Shown here piece after piece: positions 13,407 to 20,593 of a DNA stretch of 20,593 bases (positions within the stretch are counted from its first letter, which is position 1; each line of letters opens with the position of its first letter). Below the pieces are notes generated by a model, which saw only the letters and a program-made list of their open reading frames with translations, was not told the origin of the DNA and made no database searches. The position numbers and the translations under genes are program-made. The DNA lies in assembly GCA_028280675.1 (NCBI GenBank), contig JANQLI010000192.1, forward strand, positions 1 through 20,593, in the 5' to 3' direction. Source of the DNA: Alphaproteobacteria bacterium. GTDB lineage: Bacteria > Pseudomonadota > Alphaproteobacteria > SMXP01.

Positions 13407-14822
13407 ATGATCACTGTCATCGCTAAACGAGAGCTTAAAGACATGTGGCGCGATGGGCGTCTCGCATGGTCAACGCTGCTTTTCTTACTGCTGTTCTCTG
13501 CCGCCGCCCTGACCGGATGGCAACGGGCGGAAGGGATCGCCGCCGAGCGCGCCGTCGCGCAAGAGATTGTTTTTGAGCAATGGCTCAATCAGGGTGAAAA
13601 GAATCCGCATTCCGCAGCCCATTACGGAATATATGCGTTTAAACCGCTTGGGCCATTGGCTTACTTCGACACCGCCGTCACCAATTACACAGGCGTCTCC
13701 ATCTGGCTTGAAGCGCATAAACAAAACCGCGCCAAAGACCGTCCTGCCGCCGACATGACATCTTTGCAACGCTTTGGCGATTTGACAGGCGCTTTTGTTT
13801 TGCAAATGCTCCTTCCCTTGATGACCATCTTTCTGGCCTTCAATGCGTTTGCGGGAGAGCGGGAAACCGGCACGCTCCGTCAATTGATGAGCATGGGTGT
13901 GCCGACAGAAGATCTCTTGTTTGGCAAGGCGCTTGGCATTGTGCTTGCGCTCGGCATCATGCTCACGCCCATTATTGTGGTCAGCTTTGTCTTCCTGTAT
14001 AGCCTTGAGGCTGAAGGCGTTCTGTTGCGTGCCGCTTTGATGCTTGGCATTTACGGTCTTTATGCCATCGCCTTTTTGGGGATCAGCCTTGCTGTGTCAG
14101 CGCTGACGCGTTCATCGCAAGTGGCGCTGATTTCGCTTGTGACCTTTTGGCTGATCTCGGCGTTTGTTGTGCCGCGTATGGGATCGGAACTCGCCAATAC
14201 GCTCACCCCTCTCCCGAACGCCATCACCTTCGCCGATACGCTTGAATCCGACATGGAAAACGGCCTTGATGGGGTGAGCCAATCGCAACGCTTAAGTGAG
14301 CTGCGCGAGAAGACACTGGCGCGGTATCAGGTAGACAGCGTGGATGATCTGCCACTCAACATCGAAGGCCTCAGCTTCACCATGATGGAAAAAATGGGCG
14401 ATGCTGTGTTTGACAAACATTATGGCGATTTACAAAGCCGCTTCATGGAGCAGCAAAATACGCTGCAAGGATTTTCTCTGCTCTCGCCATTGATCGCGGT
14501 GCAAACGGTCTCCGCAGCGCTTGCAGGCACCAGCATGGATGATCATCAACATTTTGCCGATGCGGCGGAACAATTCCGCCGGGGTTTTGTGCAGAAAATG
14601 AATGACGATTTGACCTTTAACGCCAAAAGCGGCGAGACCTCTTACAAAGCCGGCAATGACCTGTGGGAAGTGGTCTCCGCCTTTGACTATCAACCACGCA
14701 GCTTGACTGCGGCCCTTGCCTCCGTTGTGCCGAGCCTTTTGATCTTAGCGACCTGGGTCTTCCTCAGCGGAATTGCCGCCTTGCTTGCGGTTCAGCGCAT
14801 CAGCAAAGGGGGCGTGGTATGA
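13407..14822 (+). CDS. ABC-2 / DUF3526-type permease 1
   Basis: A membrane subunit of an ABC transporter, 471 residues. An N-terminal membrane segment (20-37) precedes a large extracytoplasmic domain. A set of helices follows at about 127-147, 174-199, 207-231 and 238-255; then a second large outside loop and a final helix near the C-terminus. The cytoplasmic coupling motif FAGERETGTLRQLMSMG (148-164) is the ABC-2 signature of NosY/GldF-like permeases. The two-lobed layout with a long soluble insertion fits the DUF3526 group. The ATG immediately follows the stop of the CopC-CopD gene, and the end overlaps the next permease by four bases (ATGA), so translation is coupled. No ATPase gene is in the operon. 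Function is unknown; related permeases take part in copper-enzyme maturation (NosDFY) or lipid/lipoprotein movement. Confidence 0.85.
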   Translation: MITVIAKRELKDMWRDGRLAWSTLLFLLLFSAAALTGWQRAEGIAAERAVAQEIVFEQWLNQGEKNPHSAAHYGIYAFKPLGPLAYFDTAVTNYTGVSIWLEAHKQNRAKDRPAADMTSLQRFGDLTGAFVLQMLLPLMTIFLAFNAFAGERETGTLRQLMSMGVPTEDLLFGKALGIVLALGIMLTPIIVVSFVFLYSLEAEGVLLRAALMLGIYGLYAIAFLGISLAVSALTRSSQVALISLVTFWLISAFVVPRMGSELANTLTPLPNAITFADTLESDMENGLDGVSQSQRLSELREKTLARYQVDSVDDLPLNIEGLSFTMMEKMGDAVFDKHYGDLQSRFMEQQNTLQGFSLLSPLIAVQTVSAALAGTSMDDHQHFADAAEQFRRGFVQKMNDDLTFNAKSGETSYKAGNDLWEVVSAFDYQPRSLTAALASVVPSLLILATWVFLSGIAALLAVQRISKGGVV

Positions 14823-16255
14823 GCCAGCACTCCCTTGCCAATGAATGGTTTTTGGTGCGGCGGTCACGCCTGCTATTGGGGGTGTTTGCCATTCTCGCGA
14901 TCATTATGACATTCGCCGCCGTGAATGGCACAAACCGTCTCACTGCGCATCAATCGACAATTACAGACGCCAACGGGCGCGAAGCGACAACGCTGTCCGC
15001 CATTGCGGCATCGCTGGAAAAATTTGAGCAATCCCCTGGCAGCGATGTCCCCGCCGTTGCCGACCCAGGGGCCGTCGGGCTGTCGATTGCTGCGCATTAT
15101 GCCGCTTTAGACTTTAGCCCCCTCGCCCCGTTTGCCGTTGGCCAAAGCGATATTTATCCCTCTTACTATCGCGTGACAGCGACCAGTCTTTTGACAACAC
15201 TCGGTGAGTTTGACATTCAAAACCCGGTCCTCATGCAGATCGGCGCCTTCGATATCGCGTTTGTCGTGATTTATCTGGTGCCGATTTTTGTTTTGGTTTT
15301 AAGCTACAACATCCTCTCAGGTGAAAAAGAACGCGACACCTTGCGCCTTGCGCTCGCGCAACCCATTACTGTGACATCTTGGCTGCGGGCAAAAATTATT
15401 TGGCGTGTGCTCTTTATTTTCAGCGCCCTCGCCATCATGGGATTTGCCGCCCTCTTGATTGTGAATGCGGATTTTAACGCTACACTGACCTGGGTGCAGT
15501 TCAGCGCATGGCTTGTTGTGATCGCACTCTACGCCGCATTTTGGTTTCTCCTGGCTTTGCTGGTCAACAGCTACAATAAATCGTCCGCCACAAATGGCAT
15601 CATCCTCGCAGCCGCATGGCTGATCCTCGTTGTGCTTCTTCCCGCTATGGTCAGCTTAACCGCGAACTCGCTCTATCCTGCCCCATCGCGGGTGATGCTA
15701 GCCGCAGAGCTGCGCGAAGCCAGCGCCGAAGCCGACGCCAAAGCCGCAGAAGCCTTAGAAGACTTTTATTTTGATCATCCAGAATTTGCCGCGCCCGGCG
15801 AAGCGTCGCAGCAAGACAATAATTTCTTTTTACAAACGCTCTCAAAAGACGCCTCGATAGAAAAGGCGATTGCCCCCTTGCTGCAAGATTTTGAAGATCA
15901 AGCAGAGGCGCAACAAAATTCGGTCCGGCAATTACAATATCTGTCACCTGCAATCATGACGCAACAAGCCCTCAATACGATTTCAGGGACAGATTATTTG
16001 CAGTTTCAAGATTTTCAAAACCAAGTCTCACTCTTCCATGACGCTTGGTCGGACTTTTTTATCAGCCGCATCATGGAAGAAAAAACACTCACATCTGCCG
16101 ACATTCGGTCTCTGCCACAATTCCAATATCAGGAGATGGCTGCTGGACCCGTTATCCGCACTGTTTTGACATCTGCCCTTGGCTTGATTGTCATCAATAT
16201 TCTTCTGGCGTTTCTCGCAGGCCGTCAGTTGCGCCGTTATAAAGTTGTCGGTTAA
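14819..16255 (+). CDS. ABC-2 / DUF3526-type permease 2
   Basis: A second permease subunit, 478 residues, with the same architecture as the first: an N-terminal helix (about 17-35), an outside domain, a helix bundle from about 141 to 290, a long acidic outside domain (about 290-445) rich in Ala, Glu and Gln, and a final helix. The coupling motif is LSGEKERDTLRLALAQPI. The pair would form a heterodimeric membrane channel needing an ATP-hydrolysing subunit encoded elsewhere. The start overlaps the upstream stop as ATGA. The next gene, a lipoprotein, follows after 17 bp with its own ribosome site. Confidence 0.85.
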   Translation: MSQHSLANEWFLVRRSRLLLGVFAILAIIMTFAAVNGTNRLTAHQSTITDANGREATTLSAIAASLEKFEQSPGSDVPAVADPGAVGLSIAAHYAALDFSPLAPFAVGQSDIYPSYYRVTATSLLTTLGEFDIQNPVLMQIGAFDIAFVVIYLVPIFVLVLSYNILSGEKERDTLRLALAQPITVTSWLRAKIIWRVLFIFSALAIMGFAALLIVNADFNATLTWVQFSAWLVVIALYAAFWFLLALLVNSYNKSSATNGIILAAAWLILVVLLPAMVSLTANSLYPAPSRVMLAAELREASAEADAKAAEALEDFYFDHPEFAAPGEASQQDNNFFLQTLSKDASIEKAIAPLLQDFEDQAEAQQNSVRQLQYLSPAIMTQQALNTISGTDYLQFQDFQNQVSLFHDAWSDFFISRIMEEKTLTSADIRSLPQFQYQEMAAGPVIRTVLTSALGLIVINILLAFLAGRQLRRYKVVG

Positions 16256-16272
16256 AGAGGAGGACACGGATT

Positions 16273-16977
16273 ATGACGTCACTGCGAACGATTATTAGCC
16301 TAACCGCAGCAAGTCTCCTTTTGACAGCATGCTCAGAAGACACCTCCAGCGATCTGAACAAAACCCTCAGGACAATCGATGCGTGGGTCCTTGACGGCAT
16401 GTACAGCACCGCGGCGCAAGTGGCGCAGGAAGACGCAGAGAACGTCCCTGAAGACAAGCGTCATAACTTGATGCACCAACTTTTTGTCCGCGTGGACATG
16501 GAGGGCATTGAAGGCGTCACCTATTTCCAACAAGGCTCATATGACGGTACGGTTGAAAGCACTTTCCGCGCTGGAATCTTGCAATTCTTCATCGATGAAG
16601 AGCTTGGCGTCATTCGCCAGCGTGAGTTGAACTTCAAAGACGTGCCCTCTTTCATCAACGCCTATCAGGACCCTGAGAAAATAGCATCTATTACACCTGA
16701 TGATGTCATCTGGGATGAAGGGTGTGATTTTCACCTGACACTCGACGCAAAGGCAGGGGAAGTGCGTGGTCCAATGCTGGACAACGCCTGCTATCTTCCC
16801 GAAGAGCAATTCGGCCAGGTGATGGTGGCCGAAGATAAAGTTGTTATCAAACCAGGCGAGTTTTGGTTTCTCGGTCGCTACGTCAACGAAGATGGCGTCG
16901 TTGTGTGGGGCAATGAAAGCGATGTGCTGAATAAGATGCGCCATATCGCAACACTCGCAGACTATGAAAAGCAATAA
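16273..16977 (+). CDS. CpcT/CpeT-like lipoprotein
   Basis: A predicted outer- or inner-membrane lipoprotein of 234 residues. The signal peptide ends in the lipobox LTAC, with Cys20 as the lipidation site. The mature protein matches the CpcT/CpeT (DUF1001) chromophore-lyase fold pattern: TLRTIDAWVLDGMYST, LFVRVDMEGIEGVTYFQQGSYD, a QRELNFKDVPSF strand, an EGCDFHLTLDAKAGEVRG block with Cys151, a second Cys173 in DNACYL, and a final VVWGNESDVL. CpcT proteins of cyanobacteria attach bilins to phycobiliproteins; a lipoprotein relative in a bacterium without phycobilisomes probably binds some other hydrophobic ligand. GAGGAGGA precedes the ATG. The end overlaps the DUF1838 gene by 14 bp. The family call rests on remembered patterns, not a search. 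Confidence 0.7.
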   Translation: MTSLRTIISLTAASLLLTACSEDTSSDLNKTLRTIDAWVLDGMYSTAAQVAQEDAENVPEDKRHNLMHQLFVRVDMEGIEGVTYFQQGSYDGTVESTFRAGILQFFIDEELGVIRQRELNFKDVPSFINAYQDPEKIASITPDDVIWDEGCDFHLTLDAKAGEVRGPMLDNACYLPEEQFGQVMVAEDKVVIKPGEFWFLGRYVNEDGVVVWGNESDVLNKMRHIATLADYEKQ

Positions 16978-17863
16978 GCGCGATGAAAGACACAAACCCA
17001 TGATGCCAAAACCGATTGTCTCTCCTCCAGGACTCGATATTGATTTCAATGATCCGGCTCAAAATCTTGAGGCCTTCACACGTGTTTTTGTCGATACAAA
17101 CCCAGACCATTATTCCGTCGGTTGGTATAGCGGTACTGTGTATGCTGTGATCGGAGATTCGTCGCAAATTATCCCCTTAATGGGAATTGATGGGATTGGG
17201 ACCACACGCTGCCAACCTATTGAAGGCGCGGCAGGCTATCGTGCGATGAATCGTGAACTGGCCTATTATAAAGATTTGCAAACAGGCGCCTATTTAGACG
17301 CATGGGTCAATCCGTTGAACAACGAAACGTGTGAACCGTTTCCGATTCACAATATGACAGTGAATGCGGAAATGACGCCGATGATGAAAATGGATGTGGA
17401 AGGCACCATGGTGGAATACCCTTTCCTGCCCCCTTGGGAGTTCCTCGGCCCGCAAGCGCAATCAACCTTTGAACTGCACGCCTCTGTGCCATCGGAGCTG
17501 CAACCGGATGAATGGCCGCGCGAATCCTCTGGCCCGAAAACACGCATCAGCGAAATGTTTATGCGGTTTTGTCAGATCGACGATCTTGCGAACAAGGACC
17601 TCACATCGATTCCTTATATCGGTGTTTGGACGCGCCTGTCATCCTGGTTCCCATGGATGCTAATGGGGCAAGCGGAGGGGCATCTTTTCTTCCGCTGCAA
17701 CATGACCAAATATGCGCGTCATGAAGATCTGCCTGCGGATTTCTTAGCAAAGGCGGAAAAAGACCATCCAGAATATATGGTGCCGCCGGAGTTCAAGGAT
17801 TGGGGCAAGCACAACGATTCCACGTTCAACATGTATAAAAAGGAACGTACGCCAAAAGCGTAA
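16964..17863 (+). CDS. DUF1838 family protein without signal peptide
   Basis: A second DUF1838 member, 299 residues, of unknown biochemical role. Family-like blocks are DPAQNLEAFTRVFVDTNP, WYSGTVYAVIGD, YYKDLQTGAYLDAWVNP and a C-terminal SWFPWMLMGQAEGHLFF, which align in order with the protein at 1436-2281 though overall similarity is low. No Tat or Sec signal is seen, so it should be cytoplasmic, unlike its paralogue. The start at 16964 overlaps the upstream gene by 14 bp; ATGs at 17000 and 17003 are alternatives, and none has a strong ribosome site, which fits translational coupling. The SDR gene follows after 15 bp. Confidence 0.85.
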   Translation: MKSNKRDERHKPMMPKPIVSPPGLDIDFNDPAQNLEAFTRVFVDTNPDHYSVGWYSGTVYAVIGDSSQIIPLMGIDGIGTTRCQPIEGAAGYRAMNRELAYYKDLQTGAYLDAWVNPLNNETCEPFPIHNMTVNAEMTPMMKMDVEGTMVEYPFLPPWEFLGPQAQSTFELHASVPSELQPDEWPRESSGPKTRISEMFMRFCQIDDLANKDLTSIPYIGVWTRLSSWFPWMLMGQAEGHLFFRCNMTKYARHEDLPADFLAKAEKDHPEYMVPPEFKDWGKHNDSTFNMYKKERTPKA

Positions 17864-17878
17864 GTCCAGGACAAAGCC

Positions 17879-18895
17879 ATGACAGCCAAGATGACACGAA
17901 GGCACCTTTTGCAACATTCTGCCGCAGCCGGTGTAACCGCGGCTCTCGCCTCTTGCAGTGAGGAGCCCGCTCTGCCTCTACCAGAAGGCACGGTGATCGG
18001 CCCGTTTGGCAAAGACTCCACGGCCGAAGAGGTGACAGAAGGGCTTGATCTATCGGGCAAAACAGCTTTGGTCACAGGCGCCAATTCGGGCTTGGGGTAT
18101 GAGACCATGCGGGTTCTTGCGCTGCGCGGCGCCCATGTCATCGGCACAGCGCGCACTCAGGAAAAAGCCGACACAGCCTGCAACAGCGTCAGCGGGAAGA
18201 CGACCCCAGCCGTTCTCGAGCTCACTGACTTTAACTCCATTGCCGCATGTGCCGAAACCGTACGCGCCCTTGATACGCCGATCGATATGTTGATTTGTAA
18301 TGCTGGCGTGATGGCGCTCCCCGAACGTGCATTGATCAATGGCATTGAGCGGCATTTCGTCATCAACCATCTAGGGCACTTCTTACTGACAAAGGGGGTA
18401 TTGGACCAGATCATTCGCTCTGAGCAAGGGCGTGTCGTTGTGCTGTCCAGCGGTCAAGCCAGCAACAACGCACCGGAGGAAGGCATTCTTTTTGACAATC
18501 TTTCGATGGAGGGTGTGTACACACCAGATTTAGGTTACGGTCACTCCAAACTTGCCAATGCGCTGTTTTCCCTTGAACTCGCCAAACGCTTTGAAGGGAC
18601 AAGCGCAACATCAAATTCTATACGTCCCGGTGTCATCATGACCAATCTCGGCCGCAATTTACCGGAGTGGCAATTGCTAGCTGCAAAAGTGTTAGGACCA
18701 TTATTTATGAAGTCGGTCGCACAAGGGGCCGCAACACAAACCTACGTCGCCACAGCCCCAGCGCTTCGCACCACAACGGGCCTCAACTTCGAAGATTGCA
18801 ATCCCCATCGCCCCGGTGGACACACAGAAGACGCCGCGATGGCCAAACGGTTATGGGAAGTGTCGGAAGAATTGACGGCGGGGTATGGGATTTAG
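17879..18895 (+). CDS. Tat-lipoprotein short-chain dehydrogenase/reductase
   Basis: An oxidoreductase of the classical SDR superfamily, 338 residues, resembling the retinol-dehydrogenase/WW-oxidoreductase-like branch. The cofactor loop is TGANSGLG (66-73), with Arg92 after the second strand suggesting NADP(H). CNAGV (140-144), Ser191 and Tyr220-x-x-x-Lys224 (YGHSK) complete the active site. About 55 extra residues precede the fold: TRRHLLQHSAAAGV is a Tat-like motif and LASC (Cys26) a lipobox, so the protein appears to be a Tat-exported lipoprotein. That is unusual for an enzyme needing NAD(P). AGGACA lies before the ATG. It is the last gene of the operon; no clear terminator follows. The substrate is unknown. 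Confidence 0.87.
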   Translation: MTAKMTRRHLLQHSAAAGVTAALASCSEEPALPLPEGTVIGPFGKDSTAEEVTEGLDLSGKTALVTGANSGLGYETMRVLALRGAHVIGTARTQEKADTACNSVSGKTTPAVLELTDFNSIAACAETVRALDTPIDMLICNAGVMALPERALINGIERHFVINHLGHFLLTKGVLDQIIRSEQGRVVVLSSGQASNNAPEEGILFDNLSMEGVYTPDLGYGHSKLANALFSLELAKRFEGTSATSNSIRPGVIMTNLGRNLPEWQLLAAKVLGPLFMKSVAQGAATQTYVATAPALRTTTGLNFEDCNPHRPGGHTEDAAMAKRLWEVSEELTAGYGI

Positions 18896-19108
18896 GGAGC
18901 GTACCACTCGCAATGAGGCGCGTTATAAAGAATCTCTTAATGTTCACTTATCACTACGGATTCAACTGATCGGTATAAATATACATTAGCACAACTATCG
19001 GAATATGTCAGCTTTTGGTGTTTGGATGACAAATGTTGCATTTAGCGAAGAAGCAAACAAAGAACGCGACCTTCTCCCCAATGGGGAGAAGGGAAATTCA
19101 TCTGAGCT
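18896..19108. other. Convergent intergenic region
   Basis: This 213-bp gap lies between the end of the operon and the end of the acyl-CoA synthetase gene. The left half is AT-rich without a hairpin I can defend. The right half holds the dispersed hairpin at 19070-19092, which may stop transcription from either side. Confidence 0.5.
19070..19092. repeat. 10-bp hairpin repeat, copy 2
   Basis: CCTTCTCCCC (19070-19079), loop AAT, GGGGAGAAGG (19083-19092). The arms are identical to those at 1303-1325. It lies 16 bp beyond the end of the acyl-CoA synthetase gene, a typical place for such elements. Confidence 0.75.
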
Positions 19109-20593
19109 CTATGCCGTCGGCAGTTTATGATCTTTGAACTGTTCCCGTAAGGCAAGCTTTTGAATCTTACCGGTCGCCGTATGCGGAATGTCATCCACAA
19201 ACACCACATCATCCGGCATCCACCATTTTGCAATCTTACCCTCCATAAAGGCGAGCACGTCTTGACCGGTCACCGCCGCGCCATCATTCTTGACACAGAT
19301 CAACAAGGGCCGCTCATCCCATTTCGGATGCGGAACGCCAATCACAGCGGCCTCTTGAATATCCGGATGCCCAACAGCCACATTTTCAAGATCAATCGAC
19401 GAAATCCACTCACCGCCAGATTTAATCACATCTTTTGACCGATCAGTGATCTGCATATAGCCTAATGCATCAATTGTCGCGACATCCCCAGTATCAAACC
19501 AACCATCTTCATCAAGGATGTCACCGCCATCTCCCTTGAAATAACTCTTCGCAATCGCCGGACCACGCACCATAAGATGTCCGAAAGCCTTGCCATCATG
19601 GGGCAATGCATTGCCTGCATCATCGATAATTTTCATCTCAACCGTGAATGGGGCGCGGCCCTGTTTTAATTTTTGCTGGACTTTTTCCTCCGGCGTAAAA
19701 TCTTCCATCCCAGGTTTATAGGTGTTGAGGGTGCCAATGGGACTCATTTCCGTCATGCCCCAAGCATGAATGACTTCGACGTCGTAATCGTTTTGAAATT
19801 TTTCAATCATCATTTGCGGACAGGCTGCACCGCCAATCACCACACGATCCAAATAGGGAAGTTTTTTGCCCGTCGCTTCGAGATATTGCAGCAGCATTAA
19901 CCAGACGGTTGGCACCGCAGCCGTAACCGTGACTTTTTCGGCATCCAGGAGTTCATAGATCCCTTCCCCATCCATACGCATCCCCGGCATCACCATCTTG
20001 GCGCCAACAGCGGGCACAGCAAAAGATAACGCCCAGGCATTGGCATGAAACATCGGCACAACAGGCAGCACCGCATCGGTTGCTTTCGGCCCTAACACAT
20101 CGGCCATATTCCCCGCCATTGCGTGCAAAACATTACTGCGATGGGAATAGAGCACGCCTTTTGGATTGCCTGTCGTTCCCGAGGTGTAACACAGGCCACA
20201 GGCTGTATTCTCATCGACCTGCGCCCACGCAAAATCATCATCCACTGCGGCGAGCCAATCTTCATACACAATCGCATTATCGAGAGACGTGTCCGGCATA
20301 TTAGCTTTATCGGTCAACACAATCACTGATTTCAAATGCGGCAGGTGATCTTTTAAACCTTCCATGATCGGCAAGAACGTGGTGTCGATAAAAATGTGCG
20401 AATCTTCTGCGTGGTTCATGATGTAGGCAATTTGTTCAGGAAAGAGACGCGGATTAACCGTATGGCATATCGCGCCCGTGCCCATAATGCCGTACCAGGC
20501 TTCGAGATGCCGGTCTGTGTTCCACGCCATTGTCGCAATCCGGTCACCGACCTTAACACCCATTTGATCAAGGGCTTTGGCAACGCGGCGCGA
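19109..20593 (-). CDS. Acyl-CoA synthetase, AMP-binding (N-terminus beyond window)
   Basis: Activates a fatty or other carboxylic acid to its CoA thioester through an acyl-adenylate, in the cytoplasm. At least 494 residues are present; the frame runs open to the right edge (SRRVAKALDQ before MGVKVGD), so the start and perhaps 40-60 residues are missing. Visible motifs are the phosphate loop YTSGTTGNPKGVLYSHRS, AWGMTEMSP, GWFDTGDVATID, the hinge DRSKDVIKSGGEWISS, and the C-terminal catalytic lysine in TGKIQKLALR. FHANAWALSF and the GGEWIS form are typical of the medium/long-chain FadD/AlkK-like branch. The enzyme could feed an oxidised substrate into beta-oxidation, but no linkage to the neighbouring operon is shown; it converges on it. 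Confidence 0.93.
   Translation of the reverse strand, partial: SRRVAKALDQMGVKVGDRIATMAWNTDRHLEAWYGIMGTGAICHTVNPRLFPEQIAYIMNHAEDSHIFIDTTFLPIMEGLKDHLPHLKSVIVLTDKANMPDTSLDNAIVYEDWLAAVDDDFAWAQVDENTACGLCYTSGTTGNPKGVLYSHRSNVLHAMAGNMADVLGPKATDAVLPVVPMFHANAWALSFAVPAVGAKMVMPGMRMDGEGIYELLDAEKVTVTAAVPTVWLMLLQYLEATGKKLPYLDRVVIGGAACPQMMIEKFQNDYDVEVIHAWGMTEMSPIGTLNTYKPGMEDFTPEEKVQQKLKQGRAPFTVEMKIIDDAGNALPHDGKAFGHLMVRGPAIAKSYFKGDGGDILDEDGWFDTGDVATIDALGYMQITDRSKDVIKSGGEWISSIDLENVAVGHPDIQEAAVIGVPHPKWDERPLLICVKNDGAAVTGQDVLAFMEGKIAKWWMPDDVVFVDDIPHTATGKIQKLALREQFKDHKLPTA

Noticed and set aside
16537..17049. A 170-codon minus-strand open frame opposite the lipoprotein gene
   Set aside because: Fully antisense to a gene with signal peptide, lipobox and ribosome site; no support of its own.
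1..20593. CRISPR array, tRNA, rRNA, integrase or insertion-sequence genes
   Set aside because: Looked for and not seen: no regularly spaced repeats, no cloverleaf with CCA context, and no transposase or recombinase motifs in any credible gene.

Overview
The window looks like chromosomal DNA from an alphaproteobacterium of moderate GC content. The evidence is many Tat-exported enzymes, purple-bacterial style redox genes (Rieske oxygenases, fdhD), FNR/FixK-type promoter boxes, and small dispersed palindromes of the kind scattered through alphaproteobacterial intergenic DNA. This placement is inference; no rRNA or marker gene is present. I see no tRNA, CRISPR array, transposase or phage gene.

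Layout. 1-1435: a small Cys/His-rich protein and a SAM methyltransferase (both minus) set among palindromic repeats. 1436-3163 (minus): fdhD followed by a Tat-exported DUF1838 protein. 3281-4021 (minus): an unrecognised exported protein with its own terminator. 4306-5244 (minus): a YegS/diacylglycerol-kinase-type lipid kinase that seems to start at CTG. 5296-8146 (plus): a Rieske oxygenase cluster made of a decayed C-terminal fragment with its terminator and two intact, roughly 88% identical genes. Each intact gene has an FNR/FixK-like box, a similar -10 region at identical spacing, and its own terminator. 8193-9170: a low-molecular-weight phosphotyrosine phosphatase (plus) whose stop codon touches that of a convergent Tat-exported limonene-epoxide-hydrolase-like protein. 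9372-10859 (plus): a Tat-exported amidohydrolase. 10929-11306 (minus): a small Cys-rich secreted protein that shares a bidirectional terminator with the amidohydrolase. 11622-18895 (plus): a tight six-gene operon of CopC-CopD fusion, two DUF3526-type ABC-2 permeases, a CpcT/CpeT-like lipoprotein, a second DUF1838 protein and a Tat-lipoprotein SDR. 19109 to the right edge (minus): an acyl-CoA synthetase whose N-terminus lies outside the window.

Two themes link the genes. First, many are catabolic-type enzymes (two Rieske oxygenases, epoxide-hydrolase-like, amidohydrolase, SDR, acyl-CoA ligase, two DUF1838). Several carry Tat signals, which suggests oxidation of a hydrophobic substrate with some steps in the periplasm. 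No substrate can be read from the sequence. Second, the 11.6-18.9 kb operon joins copper-handling domains and ABC-2 permeases lacking an adjacent ATPase to DUF1838 and CpcT-like proteins of unknown role. This is the best candidate for an undescribed system here. The Rieske array is the clearest evolutionary story: tandem amplification, decay of one copy, and conserved oxygen- or redox-type promoter architecture on the two survivors.
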